The notes below the pieces were generated by a model. That model had not been told where the DNA came from. It did no database searches and was given only the letters and a program-made list of their open reading frames with translations. A DNA stretch of 31,976 nt from Alistipes sp. CAG:435 (GTDB taxonomy: Bacteria > Bacteroidota > Bacteroidia > Bacteroidales > UBA932), in NCBI GenBank assembly GCA_000433355.1, contig FR893133.1:1-31976 (forward strand). The letters run 5' to 3'. Numbering within the stretch: position 1 is the stretch's first letter; the number at the start of each line of letters is the position of its first letter. The position numbers and the translations under genes were made by a program. Below, piece after piece: positions 7,224-14,832 of this stretch.

Positions 7224-8138
7224 TTACCCGTTTCTGTACTCACTTGGTGTCATTCCTGTGTGTGCCTTGAAGAACTTGTAGAACACGGACGGATTCGGGA
7301 AATGCAGTTTGAAAACGATCTCCTTAATGCTGTCGTCGGTGTACTTGAGCATATTCTTGGCCTCCAGAATCACGAACGAGTCGATCCAGTCCGGCGCCGA
7401 CCGTCCGCTTACCTGCTTGATAAGCTTGGAAAGGTATTTGGGTGTCAGGCCAAGATGGCTCGCATAGAAGGCCATGTTCCTTTCTGAGGTGTGATGCTCG
7501 GTGACGAGCGCCATGAAATGCTCGAAAATCAGTTTTACTCTCGTGTTGACCGCCGCTCCAGGCAACTCGGGGGTTCTGGCCGCACTCTTCTCCATTAGTC
7601 CTCCGAGAACATAGAACAGCGAAGCTATCAAAGAACCGACAGCCTCCCTTTTGTTCGGCACATCCGAGGACAGGATTACCCCTATAAGATCCAAATATTT
7701 GGAACAGAATGCGATGTTCCTGTCGTCAAGCTGAATGCATGGTTCCGTCAGCAATTTCAGCCGATCGTCGAAAATTTTCTTAAAGTCGAAACTTATGCTG
7801 GAAAGATACTCCTTGGAGATCGCCACGACAATGAACTCGAATCCGTTGTCGCCTTCATTGCCCAGCCTGTTTATCTTTATGATGTTCCCCGGGGTGCCGA
7901 TGAACAGCGTACCCTTGACCACTTTGTAAGACCGAAGGTTGATCTCCACGTTCAACTCTCCTGATTTGCAGAAAATAGCGATGTACGCATCGCTGCGGCA
8001 AGGATATTTCAGAAATTGAAGGTTGTCGCTATACTTCACGTCCATGATGAAGAAATCGTCTTCAAGCTGGATCTCGTTCTGGACAGGAACGAGTTTCCTG
8101 ATCTGCTTAAGACCTATGTTCAATAACGAATCTGGCAT
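7224..8138 (-). CDS. AraC-family transcriptional regulator
   Basis: A 304-residue regulator with an N-terminal cupin-like sensing region (about 20-150) and a C-terminal AraC/XylS double helix-turn-helix domain (about 205-302). The second helix-turn-helix carries the family pattern IKEIVFKLHFPNPSVFYKFF followed by KAHTGMTPSEYR at the end. The first contains MAFYASHLGLTPKYLSKLIK. Its start at 8138 is supported by a -7 box 28 bases upstream. It is divergent from the TolC/HlyD/ABC-2 operon, the usual arrangement for a local activator or repressor of efflux. The ligand is not predictable. Confidence in family is high; control of the neighbouring operon is inferred from position. Confidence 0.92.
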   Translation of the reverse strand: MPDSLLNIGLKQIRKLVPVQNEIQLEDDFFIMDVKYSDNLQFLKYPCRSDAYIAIFCKSGELNVEINLRSYKVVKGTLFIGTPGNIIKINRLGNEGDNGFEFIVVAISKEYLSSISFDFKKIFDDRLKLLTEPCIQLDDRNIAFCSKYLDLIGVILSSDVPNKREAVGSLIASLFYVLGGLMEKSAARTPELPGAAVNTRVKLIFEHFMALVTEHHTSERNMAFYASHLGLTPKYLSKLIKQVSGRSAPDWIDSFVILEAKNMLKYTDDSIKEIVFKLHFPNPSVFYKFFKAHTGMTPSEYRNG

Positions 8139-8166
8139 TCCATAAAATGTTTTTAGCGTCTGACGG

Positions 8167-8220
8167 CAAAATTAGGAAATATTCTTGTCATTGCAAAATT
8201 TCGCAATATTCTACCTTTTG
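8167..8220. promoter_or_regulatory. divergent control region with a 16-bp palindrome between araC-type gene and efflux operon
   Basis: On the minus strand TTG (8194-8196), 19 bases and TAATTTTG (8167-8174) form a full promoter for the AraC gene. On the plus strand TTG (8191-8193), 18 bases and TACCTTTTG (8212-8220, one base longer than consensus) may serve the efflux operon. Both TTG elements lie in the imperfect palindrome TTGCAAAATTTCGCAA (8191-8206; 14 of 16 bases symmetric), a plausible operator. Confidence 0.5.
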
Positions 8221-8312
8221 ACAATTATAGAGTCCAATCGTTCATTCTAATGGTATAATTTGGCAGTCAATTTGTAGTGAAGCCTATCGCTTGTAAGAAG
8301 AACAAAAAATTT

Positions 8313-9839
8313 ATGAATATGAACAAGTACATTGTCAAAATCTCAACATTGGTCGCTATGGCTCTTGTGCCAGTTGCGATGAATGCCCAGCAGACGTTGA
8401 CGCTGGAGCAGTGCCGCGAAATGGCAATCGAGAACAACAAGACCTTGAAACAGGCCGAGACCAAGATTGAAATGGCAGGCTATGACCGTAAGATAGCGTT
8501 CGCGAATTATCTCCCGAATATCTCGGCGACAGGGGCGTACATCTATAACGCCAATGACATCGCCCTTGTCAGCGACGTGACTTCCCAGAAGCTGCAGAAT
8601 ATGGGAACCCTTATCCATTCTCAGGTACAAGGTTTCGCTCAGGAACTGATGACCGCTATAAAATCCAATCCGGCGGCCGCTCTTGAATATGCCAACAGCC
8701 CTATGTGGCAGACGGTTCTCGGAGCGCTTTCGCAGACGGATATGTCACAGACAATCAACGCCCTTGGCAAGGAGATCGATGACGCTTTCCATCCGGATAT
8801 GCAGAATATTTTCGCAGGTGCGGTGACGGTTCAGCAACCGGTGTTCGTGGGAGGCAAGATCATAGCTGCCAACAAGATTGCCAAATTGGCGGAAGAGCTG
8901 TCAAAGACCCAGTACGACCAGCAGTACCAGCAGGTTATAGTTGATGTTGATCAGGCATATTGGCAGATTGTTTCCATCGCGAACAAGAAGAAGCTTGCCG
9001 ATGCCTACGCCGACCTTCTTCACAAGATGGAGCACGATGTGGATCTTTTTGTCAAGGAAGGTGTGGCCACGGAGTCTGACGCTCTCCAGATAAAGGTGAA
9101 AGCCAACGAGGCGGACATGCTCAAAACCAAGTCCGACAATGGCTTGACCCTTGCCAAAATGCTTCTCTGCAAGCAGATAGGTCTTGATCTCAGCACTGAG
9201 ATCGTACTTGCTGACGAAACCCTCTCCGACATTCCTGTCCCTCAGATGGGTGCGGACAAGGATTTGGATCAGATATATGCCGACAGGCCGGAGACAAAGA
9301 GCCTTGAGCTGGCCTCTCAAATCTATGACGGAAAAGTCAGGGTGGCAAGAGCCGACATGATGCCGAAAATAGCTTTGATGGCTTCGTATTCGGTGACCAA
9401 TCCTAATATTAAGAATGGATTCCAGAAGGACTGGGGTGGATTCTTCAACGCCGGCGTGATGGTGAACATTCCGATCTTCCACGGATTCGAAGCCATGAGC
9501 AAGACTCGTAAGGCCAAGGCGGAGGCCACACTTTACAGAACCCAGCTTGAGGATGCCAAGAACCTCATCAATCTGCAGGTGACCCAGTTGCGCAAGCAGG
9601 AAGGTGAGGCGTTCGAGAAGCTCACGATGGCTCAGAACAACCTGTCTAGCGCTGAGGAGAATCTCCGCACCGCGACTGTCGGCTTCGAGGAAGGCGTGAT
9701 CGAAACCAACACGGCTCTCGCCGCCCAGACCGCTTGGCTGAAGGCTCATTCTGAATATATCGACGCTGGAATCGAGCTCCAGATGCTTGCCGCCAACCTG
9801 AATAAGGCCGAAGGCAACAACCATGCTCAGACAAAATAA
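8313..9839 (+). CDS. TolC-family outer-membrane efflux channel
   Basis: The outer-membrane/periplasmic duct of a tripartite efflux system. The ATG at 8313 (MNMNKYIV) is chosen over an upstream GTG at 8277 because it gives a clean Sec signal peptide, MNMNKYIVKISTLVAMALV..., with likely cleavage after PVAMNA before QQTLTLEQC. A second ATG at 8319 is equally possible. The mature part begins with TLTLEQCREMAIENNKTLKQAE, the usual OEP start, and shows the two long helical, Ala/Gln/Lys-rich OEP repeats (roughly residues 30-290 and 300-500). About 508 residues is normal for the family. It is the first gene of an operon with HlyD and two permeases (gap 33 bases). Confidence 0.93.
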   Translation: MNMNKYIVKISTLVAMALVPVAMNAQQTLTLEQCREMAIENNKTLKQAETKIEMAGYDRKIAFANYLPNISATGAYIYNANDIALVSDVTSQKLQNMGTLIHSQVQGFAQELMTAIKSNPAAALEYANSPMWQTVLGALSQTDMSQTINALGKEIDDAFHPDMQNIFAGAVTVQQPVFVGGKIIAANKIAKLAEELSKTQYDQQYQQVIVDVDQAYWQIVSIANKKKLADAYADLLHKMEHDVDLFVKEGVATESDALQIKVKANEADMLKTKSDNGLTLAKMLLCKQIGLDLSTEIVLADETLSDIPVPQMGADKDLDQIYADRPETKSLELASQIYDGKVRVARADMMPKIALMASYSVTNPNIKNGFQKDWGGFFNAGVMVNIPIFHGFEAMSKTRKAKAEATLYRTQLEDAKNLINLQVTQLRKQEGEAFEKLTMAQNNLSSAEENLRTATVGFEEGVIETNTALAAQTAWLKAHSEYIDAGIELQMLAANLNKAEGNNHAQTK

Positions 9840-9872
9840 GTTAAGGGATAATAATAAAAAACAAAGAATATT

Positions 9873-10859
9873 ATGGAAAAGGAAAAGAAAAGCTACAATC
9901 TTGTGATTGGCATTGTGGCGCTGATCGTAATCATCCTTCTGATCGCCGTCATCGGCTATTTCGTCTCTAAACCAAAGCCTCTGATGATTCAGGGCGAGGC
10001 AGAGGCCAGTGAGTATCGTGTGTCCGGCAAGGTTGCGGGCAGGATCGAGGAACTTTACGTCAAGGAAGGCCAGATGGTCCACAAGGGAGACACCGTCGCC
10101 CTCATCGACTCTCCTGAGGTACGTGCCAAGCTGGCGCAGGCCAACGCCATCAAGGCGGTTGCCAGCTCACAGAGCAGAAAGGCTCAGAACGGAGCCCGCA
10201 AGGAGCAGATCGCCGGAGCCTATGAGCTTTATCAGCAGGCTCTTGTGCAGGAAGACGTGATGAAGAAGTCTTTCGACAGGATCCAGAAGCTCTATGACCA
10301 GAAAGTCATCGCGGCTCAGAAATACGACGAGGTAAAGGCCAAGTACGATGCCTCCGTCGCTCAGACTAAGGCTGCCAAGAGTCAGTATGACATGGCTGTC
10401 AACGGAGCGCGCGAGGAGGACAAGGCTGCGGCCAAGGCTCTCGTCGATCAGGCTAACGGCGCGTTGATGGAGGTGGAGTCTTATCTGAGCGAGCTGTACC
10501 TTACGGCTCCTGCTGACGGAATCATCTCGGCTCTTTTCCCTAAGGTCGGCGAGCTTGTCGGTCAGGGAGCGCCTGTCGCCAGCGTTACTGACCTGAATGA
10601 TGTATGGTTCACTTTCAATGTGCGTGAGGACTACCTCCACGGCATGAAGCAGGGCGACAAGATCACGGTGATCATCCCGGCCCTTGACGGCAAGGAGGTT
10701 CCGGCCACCGTCAACTATGTGGCTGTCCGTGAGTCCTACGCCACGTGGAAGGCCACCAAGGAAACTGGTATGTACGATGCCAAGACCTTTGAGGTCAGGG
10801 CCGTTCCGGATGTGACGGTGGACGGCATTCGTCCTGGTATGTCCGCAATCGTTAAGTAA
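9873..10859 (+). CDS. HlyD-family membrane fusion protein
   Basis: The periplasmic adaptor linking inner-membrane permeases to the TolC channel. Of 328 residues, 10-32 form a membrane anchor (LVIGIVALIVIILLIAVIGYF), followed by the first half of a biotinyl-lipoyl domain (VSGKVAGRIEELYVKEGQMV, KGDTVALIDSPE). A long alpha-helical hairpin rich in Ala, Lys and Gln runs from about 85 to 200. The second lipoyl half is LTAPADGIISALFPKVGELV, and a beta-barrel segment lies near the C-terminus (VWFTFNVREDYL). It resembles YbhG/YhiI-type adaptors of ABC-2 exporters. The next gene starts 11 bases after its stop. Confidence 0.93.
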   Translation: MEKEKKSYNLVIGIVALIVIILLIAVIGYFVSKPKPLMIQGEAEASEYRVSGKVAGRIEELYVKEGQMVHKGDTVALIDSPEVRAKLAQANAIKAVASSQSRKAQNGARKEQIAGAYELYQQALVQEDVMKKSFDRIQKLYDQKVIAAQKYDEVKAKYDASVAQTKAAKSQYDMAVNGAREEDKAAAKALVDQANGALMEVESYLSELYLTAPADGIISALFPKVGELVGQGAPVASVTDLNDVWFTFNVREDYLHGMKQGDKITVIIPALDGKEVPATVNYVAVRESYATWKATKETGMYDAKTFEVRAVPDVTVDGIRPGMSAIVK

Positions 10860-10870
10860 GGACTATCATC

Positions 10871-12040
10871 ATGACTAATTGGCAGAGAATAATTGCGGTG
10901 GCCCGCCGCGAGCTCAGGATCATCAGGCAGCGTCCGATCTATCTTCTGGGTTCGGTAGGCGTGATAGCCTTCTGCGCCATATTCTTCCTGACATTTCTGA
11001 AGGACGGTCTGCCGAGTGATGTTCCGATCGGTCTTGTGGACTACGACTACTCGTCCACCTCAAGGAATTTCTGCCAGCAGCTGGACGCCACCCAGTTGGG
11101 AAAGGTTGTCCACTACGATTCGTTCGCGGCTGCCAGAGAAGACATGAACAGAGGCAAGATCGCGGCTGTCTGTGTCGTTCCTGTGGGGATGAACGATGAC
11201 ATCCAGGCGAACCGTCAGCCGAAGATCACGTTCTACGTCAACGGCTTGTACTTCGTCAGCGGGGCGCTTGCGTGGAAGGATCTTCTTCAGATGGTCAATC
11301 TGACCAACGGAGCCGTGCAGAGGCAGGCCTTCAGGGCAAGAGGTTACAACGACAGCCAGATCATGGGCATGATCCGTCCTGTGGACGTGGATGTCCATCA
11401 GATCGGCAACGTCGGCACCAACTACAACTACTATCTCAGCAGCGTCCTGCTGCCGGGTGTGCTGGAGATGATCGTGATAATCGTCCTGATATATTCATTG
11501 GGAGCGGAGCTTAAGTATGGTACCTCCAGGCATCTGCTGCAGACCTCCGGCAACTCGATCGTGACCGCCCTCGCCGGCAAGCTTCTGGTGTGGACGCTGA
11601 CATTCTCGGCGATCGGGCTGATACTTATCCTGCTGCTCTTCCATAGGCTGCATTTTCCGTTGGCGGGATCCATCTGGAACATGTTTTTGGGCATATTCCT
11701 TATGATCTTCGCCAGTGAGGCGATCGCCATATTCATCCTTGAGATGCTTCCTGTGCCGAGGTTGGCGTTGAGTATCGGCGCTCTTTACAGCGTGCTTGGA
11801 TTCTCCCTCTCGGGCTTCACGCTTCCGATAGAGGCCATGCCGCCTTACATCCAGGGACTTGCGGCGGCGTTCCCGTTGCGTCATTATTATCTGTTCTATG
11901 TCCAGGAGGCCATATTCGGAGCCGGATTCGCCGGATGGTGGAAGCAGGTGATCTACTTGCTGATCTTCATTCTGTTGCCGCTCATAGGTCTTGTGCGACT
12001 CAAGAAGGCCTACATTCATCAGAACTTCCCTAAAGACTAA
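10871..12040 (+). CDS. ABC-2 type transporter permease (first of pair)
   Basis: An inner-membrane permease of 389 residues. One N-terminal membrane helix (about 22-42, YLLGSVGVIAFCAIFFLTFL) is followed by a large extracytoplasmic domain (about 45-175) and a C-terminal set of five or so helices (about 180-380), the ABC2_membrane_3/YhiI layout. A GxxLPIEAMPPYIQGLAAAFPLRHYY-like segment before the last helix is typical of ABC-2 permeases. It lies between the HlyD adaptor (11 bases) and a paralogous permease (5 bases), so the two probably form a heterodimer. No ATP-binding subunit is encoded in the operon or elsewhere in the window. Confidence 0.9.
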   Translation: MTNWQRIIAVARRELRIIRQRPIYLLGSVGVIAFCAIFFLTFLKDGLPSDVPIGLVDYDYSSTSRNFCQQLDATQLGKVVHYDSFAAAREDMNRGKIAAVCVVPVGMNDDIQANRQPKITFYVNGLYFVSGALAWKDLLQMVNLTNGAVQRQAFRARGYNDSQIMGMIRPVDVDVHQIGNVGTNYNYYLSSVLLPGVLEMIVIIVLIYSLGAELKYGTSRHLLQTSGNSIVTALAGKLLVWTLTFSAIGLILILLLFHRLHFPLAGSIWNMFLGIFLMIFASEAIAIFILEMLPVPRLALSIGALYSVLGFSLSGFTLPIEAMPPYIQGLAAAFPLRHYYLFYVQEAIFGAGFAGWWKQVIYLLIFILLPLIGLVRLKKAYIHQNFPKD

Positions 12041-12045
12041 GTGAC

Positions 12046-13323
12046 ATGAAAAATACATACGCAAAAACATGGATCAAGGACTTCTGGGGCATATTCTGTC
12101 ATGAGCTTCGACAGATTTTCTCAGACAGCGGCGTGCTGCTGATCTTCCTTGTCGCCGGACTTGTCTATCCGCTGCTTTACAATGTCGTTTACCTGAACGG
12201 TATTCTTTCTGAGACTCCCGTTGCCATTGTTGACAATTGCGACAGCCCGGACAGCCACCGCTTCATCAGGGAGATCGACGCCACCCGAGAGGTCGAGGTC
12301 GCGGCGAAATGTATGAATATGGCCGAGGCGGAAAAGATGATGCAGGAACGCAAGGTCAACGGTATCATCTATTTCCCTTCCGATTTCACGGAGAAACTGG
12401 CTCGAAACGAAACCTCCACATTCTCCGTCTATGCGGACATGAGCAGCTTCCTCTACTACAAGAACGCTCTCATGGCCACCAACTTCGTGATGCTTCATGA
12501 GATCGGTCAGATCCAGATGCAGAGGTTCTCGTCCCTCGGGATGACGGAACAGGCCGCGTCCCAGACTGTCAAGCCGCTCGGCTACGAGGACAATAATCCC
12601 TACAACAGGGCCTTCAACTACAGTTTCTTCCTGATATCGGCCATCCTGATGATCATCATCCAGCAGACGCTTTTCTACGGAATGTCACTGCTGGTAGGAA
12701 CCGCAAGGGAGAGGAACCGCAGTTTCGCATCGCTTCCTGACAGACTTGAAGGTCACGGTGTCGGGCGTGTGGTCATGGGACGTGGAGGCGCCTACTGGCT
12801 GCTGTACATTGCCGTGGGTATGTACATAGCCTTCATCGTCCCCGCAATATTCGGAATCCCTCAAAGAGGTGAGTTCAAGGATGTCCTTGCGATGCTGGTC
12901 TTCTTCATCACTGACTGTGTGTTCTTCAGCATGGTCTGGAGCACGCTGATCACGAGGAGGGAGTCCGTGTTCATCCTCTTTCTGGCGATGTCGCCTGTGG
13001 CTTTGTTCCTGACCGGTTGCTCATGGCCGACATTCGCGTTCCCGGGCTTCTGGAAGGTGTTCTCCTACATATTCCCGTCCACTTTCGGCGCGCAGGGTTT
13101 CATCAACCTCAGCACTGCCGGTGGCGAGATGGGAGCGGCTGACGTGCAGATGAAGGCCATGATCATCCAGACGGTCATCTATTTCTTCCTTGCATGCGTG
13201 GCTGTCTATGCCGAGAACTGGGTACTGCGTCACAAGGAGCAGATCCGTCAGAGGAGTGAGCGGCTCGCCAAGCGTGTGGGCATCGACAGCGCCGAGGACG
13301 CTAAGATCATCGCCGGTGAATAG
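12046..13323 (+). CDS. ABC-2 type transporter permease (second of pair)
   Basis: A 425-residue permease with the same plan as its upstream neighbour: an N-terminal helix (about 28-50), an extracytoplasmic domain with VAIVDNCDSPDSHRFIREID and a helical stretch ending near 190, then about five C-terminal helices to residue 390. A charged cytoplasmic tail (about 391-425, HKEQIRQRSERLAKRVG) is absent from the first permease. The segment FLTGCSWPTFAFPGFWKVFSY matches the conserved pre-final-helix region of ABC-2 exporters. It is the last gene of the operon and is followed 18 bases later by a strong hairpin shared with the convergent aldolase gene. Confidence 0.9.
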   Translation: MKNTYAKTWIKDFWGIFCHELRQIFSDSGVLLIFLVAGLVYPLLYNVVYLNGILSETPVAIVDNCDSPDSHRFIREIDATREVEVAAKCMNMAEAEKMMQERKVNGIIYFPSDFTEKLARNETSTFSVYADMSSFLYYKNALMATNFVMLHEIGQIQMQRFSSLGMTEQAASQTVKPLGYEDNNPYNRAFNYSFFLISAILMIIIQQTLFYGMSLLVGTARERNRSFASLPDRLEGHGVGRVVMGRGGAYWLLYIAVGMYIAFIVPAIFGIPQRGEFKDVLAMLVFFITDCVFFSMVWSTLITRRESVFILFLAMSPVALFLTGCSWPTFAFPGFWKVFSYIFPSTFGAQGFINLSTAGGEMGAADVQMKAMIIQTVIYFFLACVAVYAENWVLRHKEQIRQRSERLAKRVGIDSAEDAKIIAGE

Positions 13324-13341
13324 GACGTGATCCGTTAAAAA

Positions 13342-13393
13342 GAAAACTCCCTCCCGAATTTTGCACGTTACCAAAATTCGGGAGGGAGTTTTC
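13342..13393. terminator. bidirectional terminator between efflux and aldolase operons
   Basis: A perfect 22-bp stem (13342-13363 with 13372-13393; arms begin GAAAACTCCCTCCCG and end CGGGAGGGAGTTTTC) encloses the 8-base loop CACGTTAC. The A/T-rich outer ends give a T-run on either strand. It lies between convergent genes and probably ends both transcripts. Confidence 0.9.
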
Positions 13394-13455
13394 TCTTTAC
13401 CGGTCGCAGAGCCTACCGAAGAGGCAGTCGTTCTGCAGTTATATGTCTGCTTTTA

Positions 13456-14763
13456 TTATTCCCCTACGTGGAACGCCACGCGGAGTTCCTCGATCTCCTC
13501 GTCGGTGATCGGGTTCAGCTTGCCCAAAGGAGCGGCAAGGATCAGCGAGCGGGCGCTGAAATCTGCCACCTCAAGACGGTCGAACGTGTTGATGAGCTGG
13601 TCACCGGTCACGACGACGGAATCGTTTTCCAGCATCACGAACGGTCTCTGTTTGAACTCATCGGCGAGTTCTGTCAGATGCTCGTTGTACTGGCTCCCGA
13701 ACGGGAATGTCGGAATGTCCTGAAGGAATATCCAGCTCTCCGGGATTGTTCGCACGTCGAATTTCACTCCGGTCGTGCAGAATCCCATCAGGGCAGGGGA
13801 CTGGGTCAGGATGATTGAGTTGACCTTCGGGTTGCGGCGGTAGATCTCGTAATGAAGTGCCACAGAGCGGCTTGCGTTCTTCCCGGCCTCTACCATTCCG
13901 TCTTTGATCTGTACGATGTCTTCCGGCTCAAGATCCCAACGCTGCATGCTGGACGGAGTGATGAGGAAATCATTGCCTCTCCAGCGCACGGATGCCGTAC
14001 CGTAGGAACTGCACATAAGCCCTTGTGAGCAGGCTCTGCGGACAATTTTGCAGATCTCCGCGCGGATCGCCCTCTCATCTGAAGGGTGCGTTACGTTCAT
14101 AAAGTGTTGGAACGGAACGTTCACGGCTTTCTCGTGCTGGAGGATCTGATCCTCGCTGAGGTATTTAGGCTCTCCCAAAGTCTTGGCGTTCAGGATTGTG
14201 CGAGCGCAGAGCTCCAGGGTCTCAAACCTCTGGTAAGCATCAGCGATGTCCTCACCGGCAACCACGACACCGTGGTTCTCCATGATGACGGCCTTGTAGT
14301 CCGGGTTCTTCTTGAATTCTGCCACAATTTTCTTTCCCAGAAGCTCGCTTCCAGGAAGTGCATATTCAGCGAATCCGACAGGGCCGCAGGTCGCGCGCGC
14401 CTGAGGGATGATGCTCGTGTCCGGAACCTGGTGAACCATACTGAAGGTGACCAGTCCAGGAGGGTGGGCGTGGATCACTGAATGAATATGCGGGTTCATC
14501 TTGTAGATGGCCTTGTGGAAAGGGTACTCGGATGAAGGTCTGTGAGGTCCGATGATGGTTCCGTCAGCCTTCACGCACATGATGTCCGCCGGAGTCAGCG
14601 AACCTTTGTCAATCGCCGCCGGGGTGATCCACATATCTCCGTTCTCGTCCATGATGGACAGGTTTCCGCCGGAGGTGGTGGTCATCTCGCTGCGATAAAT
14701 CCTGCCGATGATGATAGCGATCTGCTCGGCCGGATGCATCAGATTTACGTCAAGTTGTTTCAT
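13456..14763 (-). CDS. tandem class II aldolase/adducin protein, second domain lacking metal ligands
   Basis: A 435-residue protein built of two class II aldolase/adducin domains. The first (about 10-200) has the substrate-phosphate loop SGGN (31-34), acidic E79, the metal histidines of HAHPP (H98, H100) and ENHG (H164), so it should be a working zinc-dependent aldolase of the fuculose/rhamnulose-phosphate type. The second (about 228-425) keeps the fold pattern, but SGGN is replaced by GTAS, the acidic site by S300 or nearby, HxHP by TQSP (320-323) and ENHG by ENDS (379-382). It can hardly bind metal. It is the last gene of a minus-strand operon, 69 bases after the aldolase/dehydrogenase fusion, and ends at the shared terminator. 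The substrate is not identifiable. Confidence 0.88.
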   Translation of the reverse strand: MKQLDVNLMHPAEQIAIIIGRIYRSEMTTTSGGNLSIMDENGDMWITPAAIDKGSLTPADIMCVKADGTIIGPHRPSSEYPFHKAIYKMNPHIHSVIHAHPPGLVTFSMVHQVPDTSIIPQARATCGPVGFAEYALPGSELLGKKIVAEFKKNPDYKAVIMENHGVVVAGEDIADAYQRFETLELCARTILNAKTLGEPKYLSEDQILQHEKAVNVPFQHFMNVTHPSDERAIRAEICKIVRRACSQGLMCSSYGTASVRWRGNDFLITPSSMQRWDLEPEDIVQIKDGMVEAGKNASRSVALHYEIYRRNPKVNSIILTQSPALMGFCTTGVKFDVRTIPESWIFLQDIPTFPFGSQYNEHLTELADEFKQRPFVMLENDSVVVTGDQLINTFDRLEVADFSARSLILAAPLGKLNPITDEEIEELRVAFHVGE

Positions 14764-14832
14764 GATATTAATGAATTACATTGGAAGCCGCTTTACTTTG
14801 CCTGAAGTCAAGGTCGCTTCCCGGATTTACAA

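Noticed and set aside
13401..13421. Possible degenerate REP copy reading GGTCGCAGAGCCTACCGAAG
   Set aside because: It shares 12 of 15 core bases with the repeat but has lost the inverted symmetry; could be chance. A similar word near 110-135 is even weaker.
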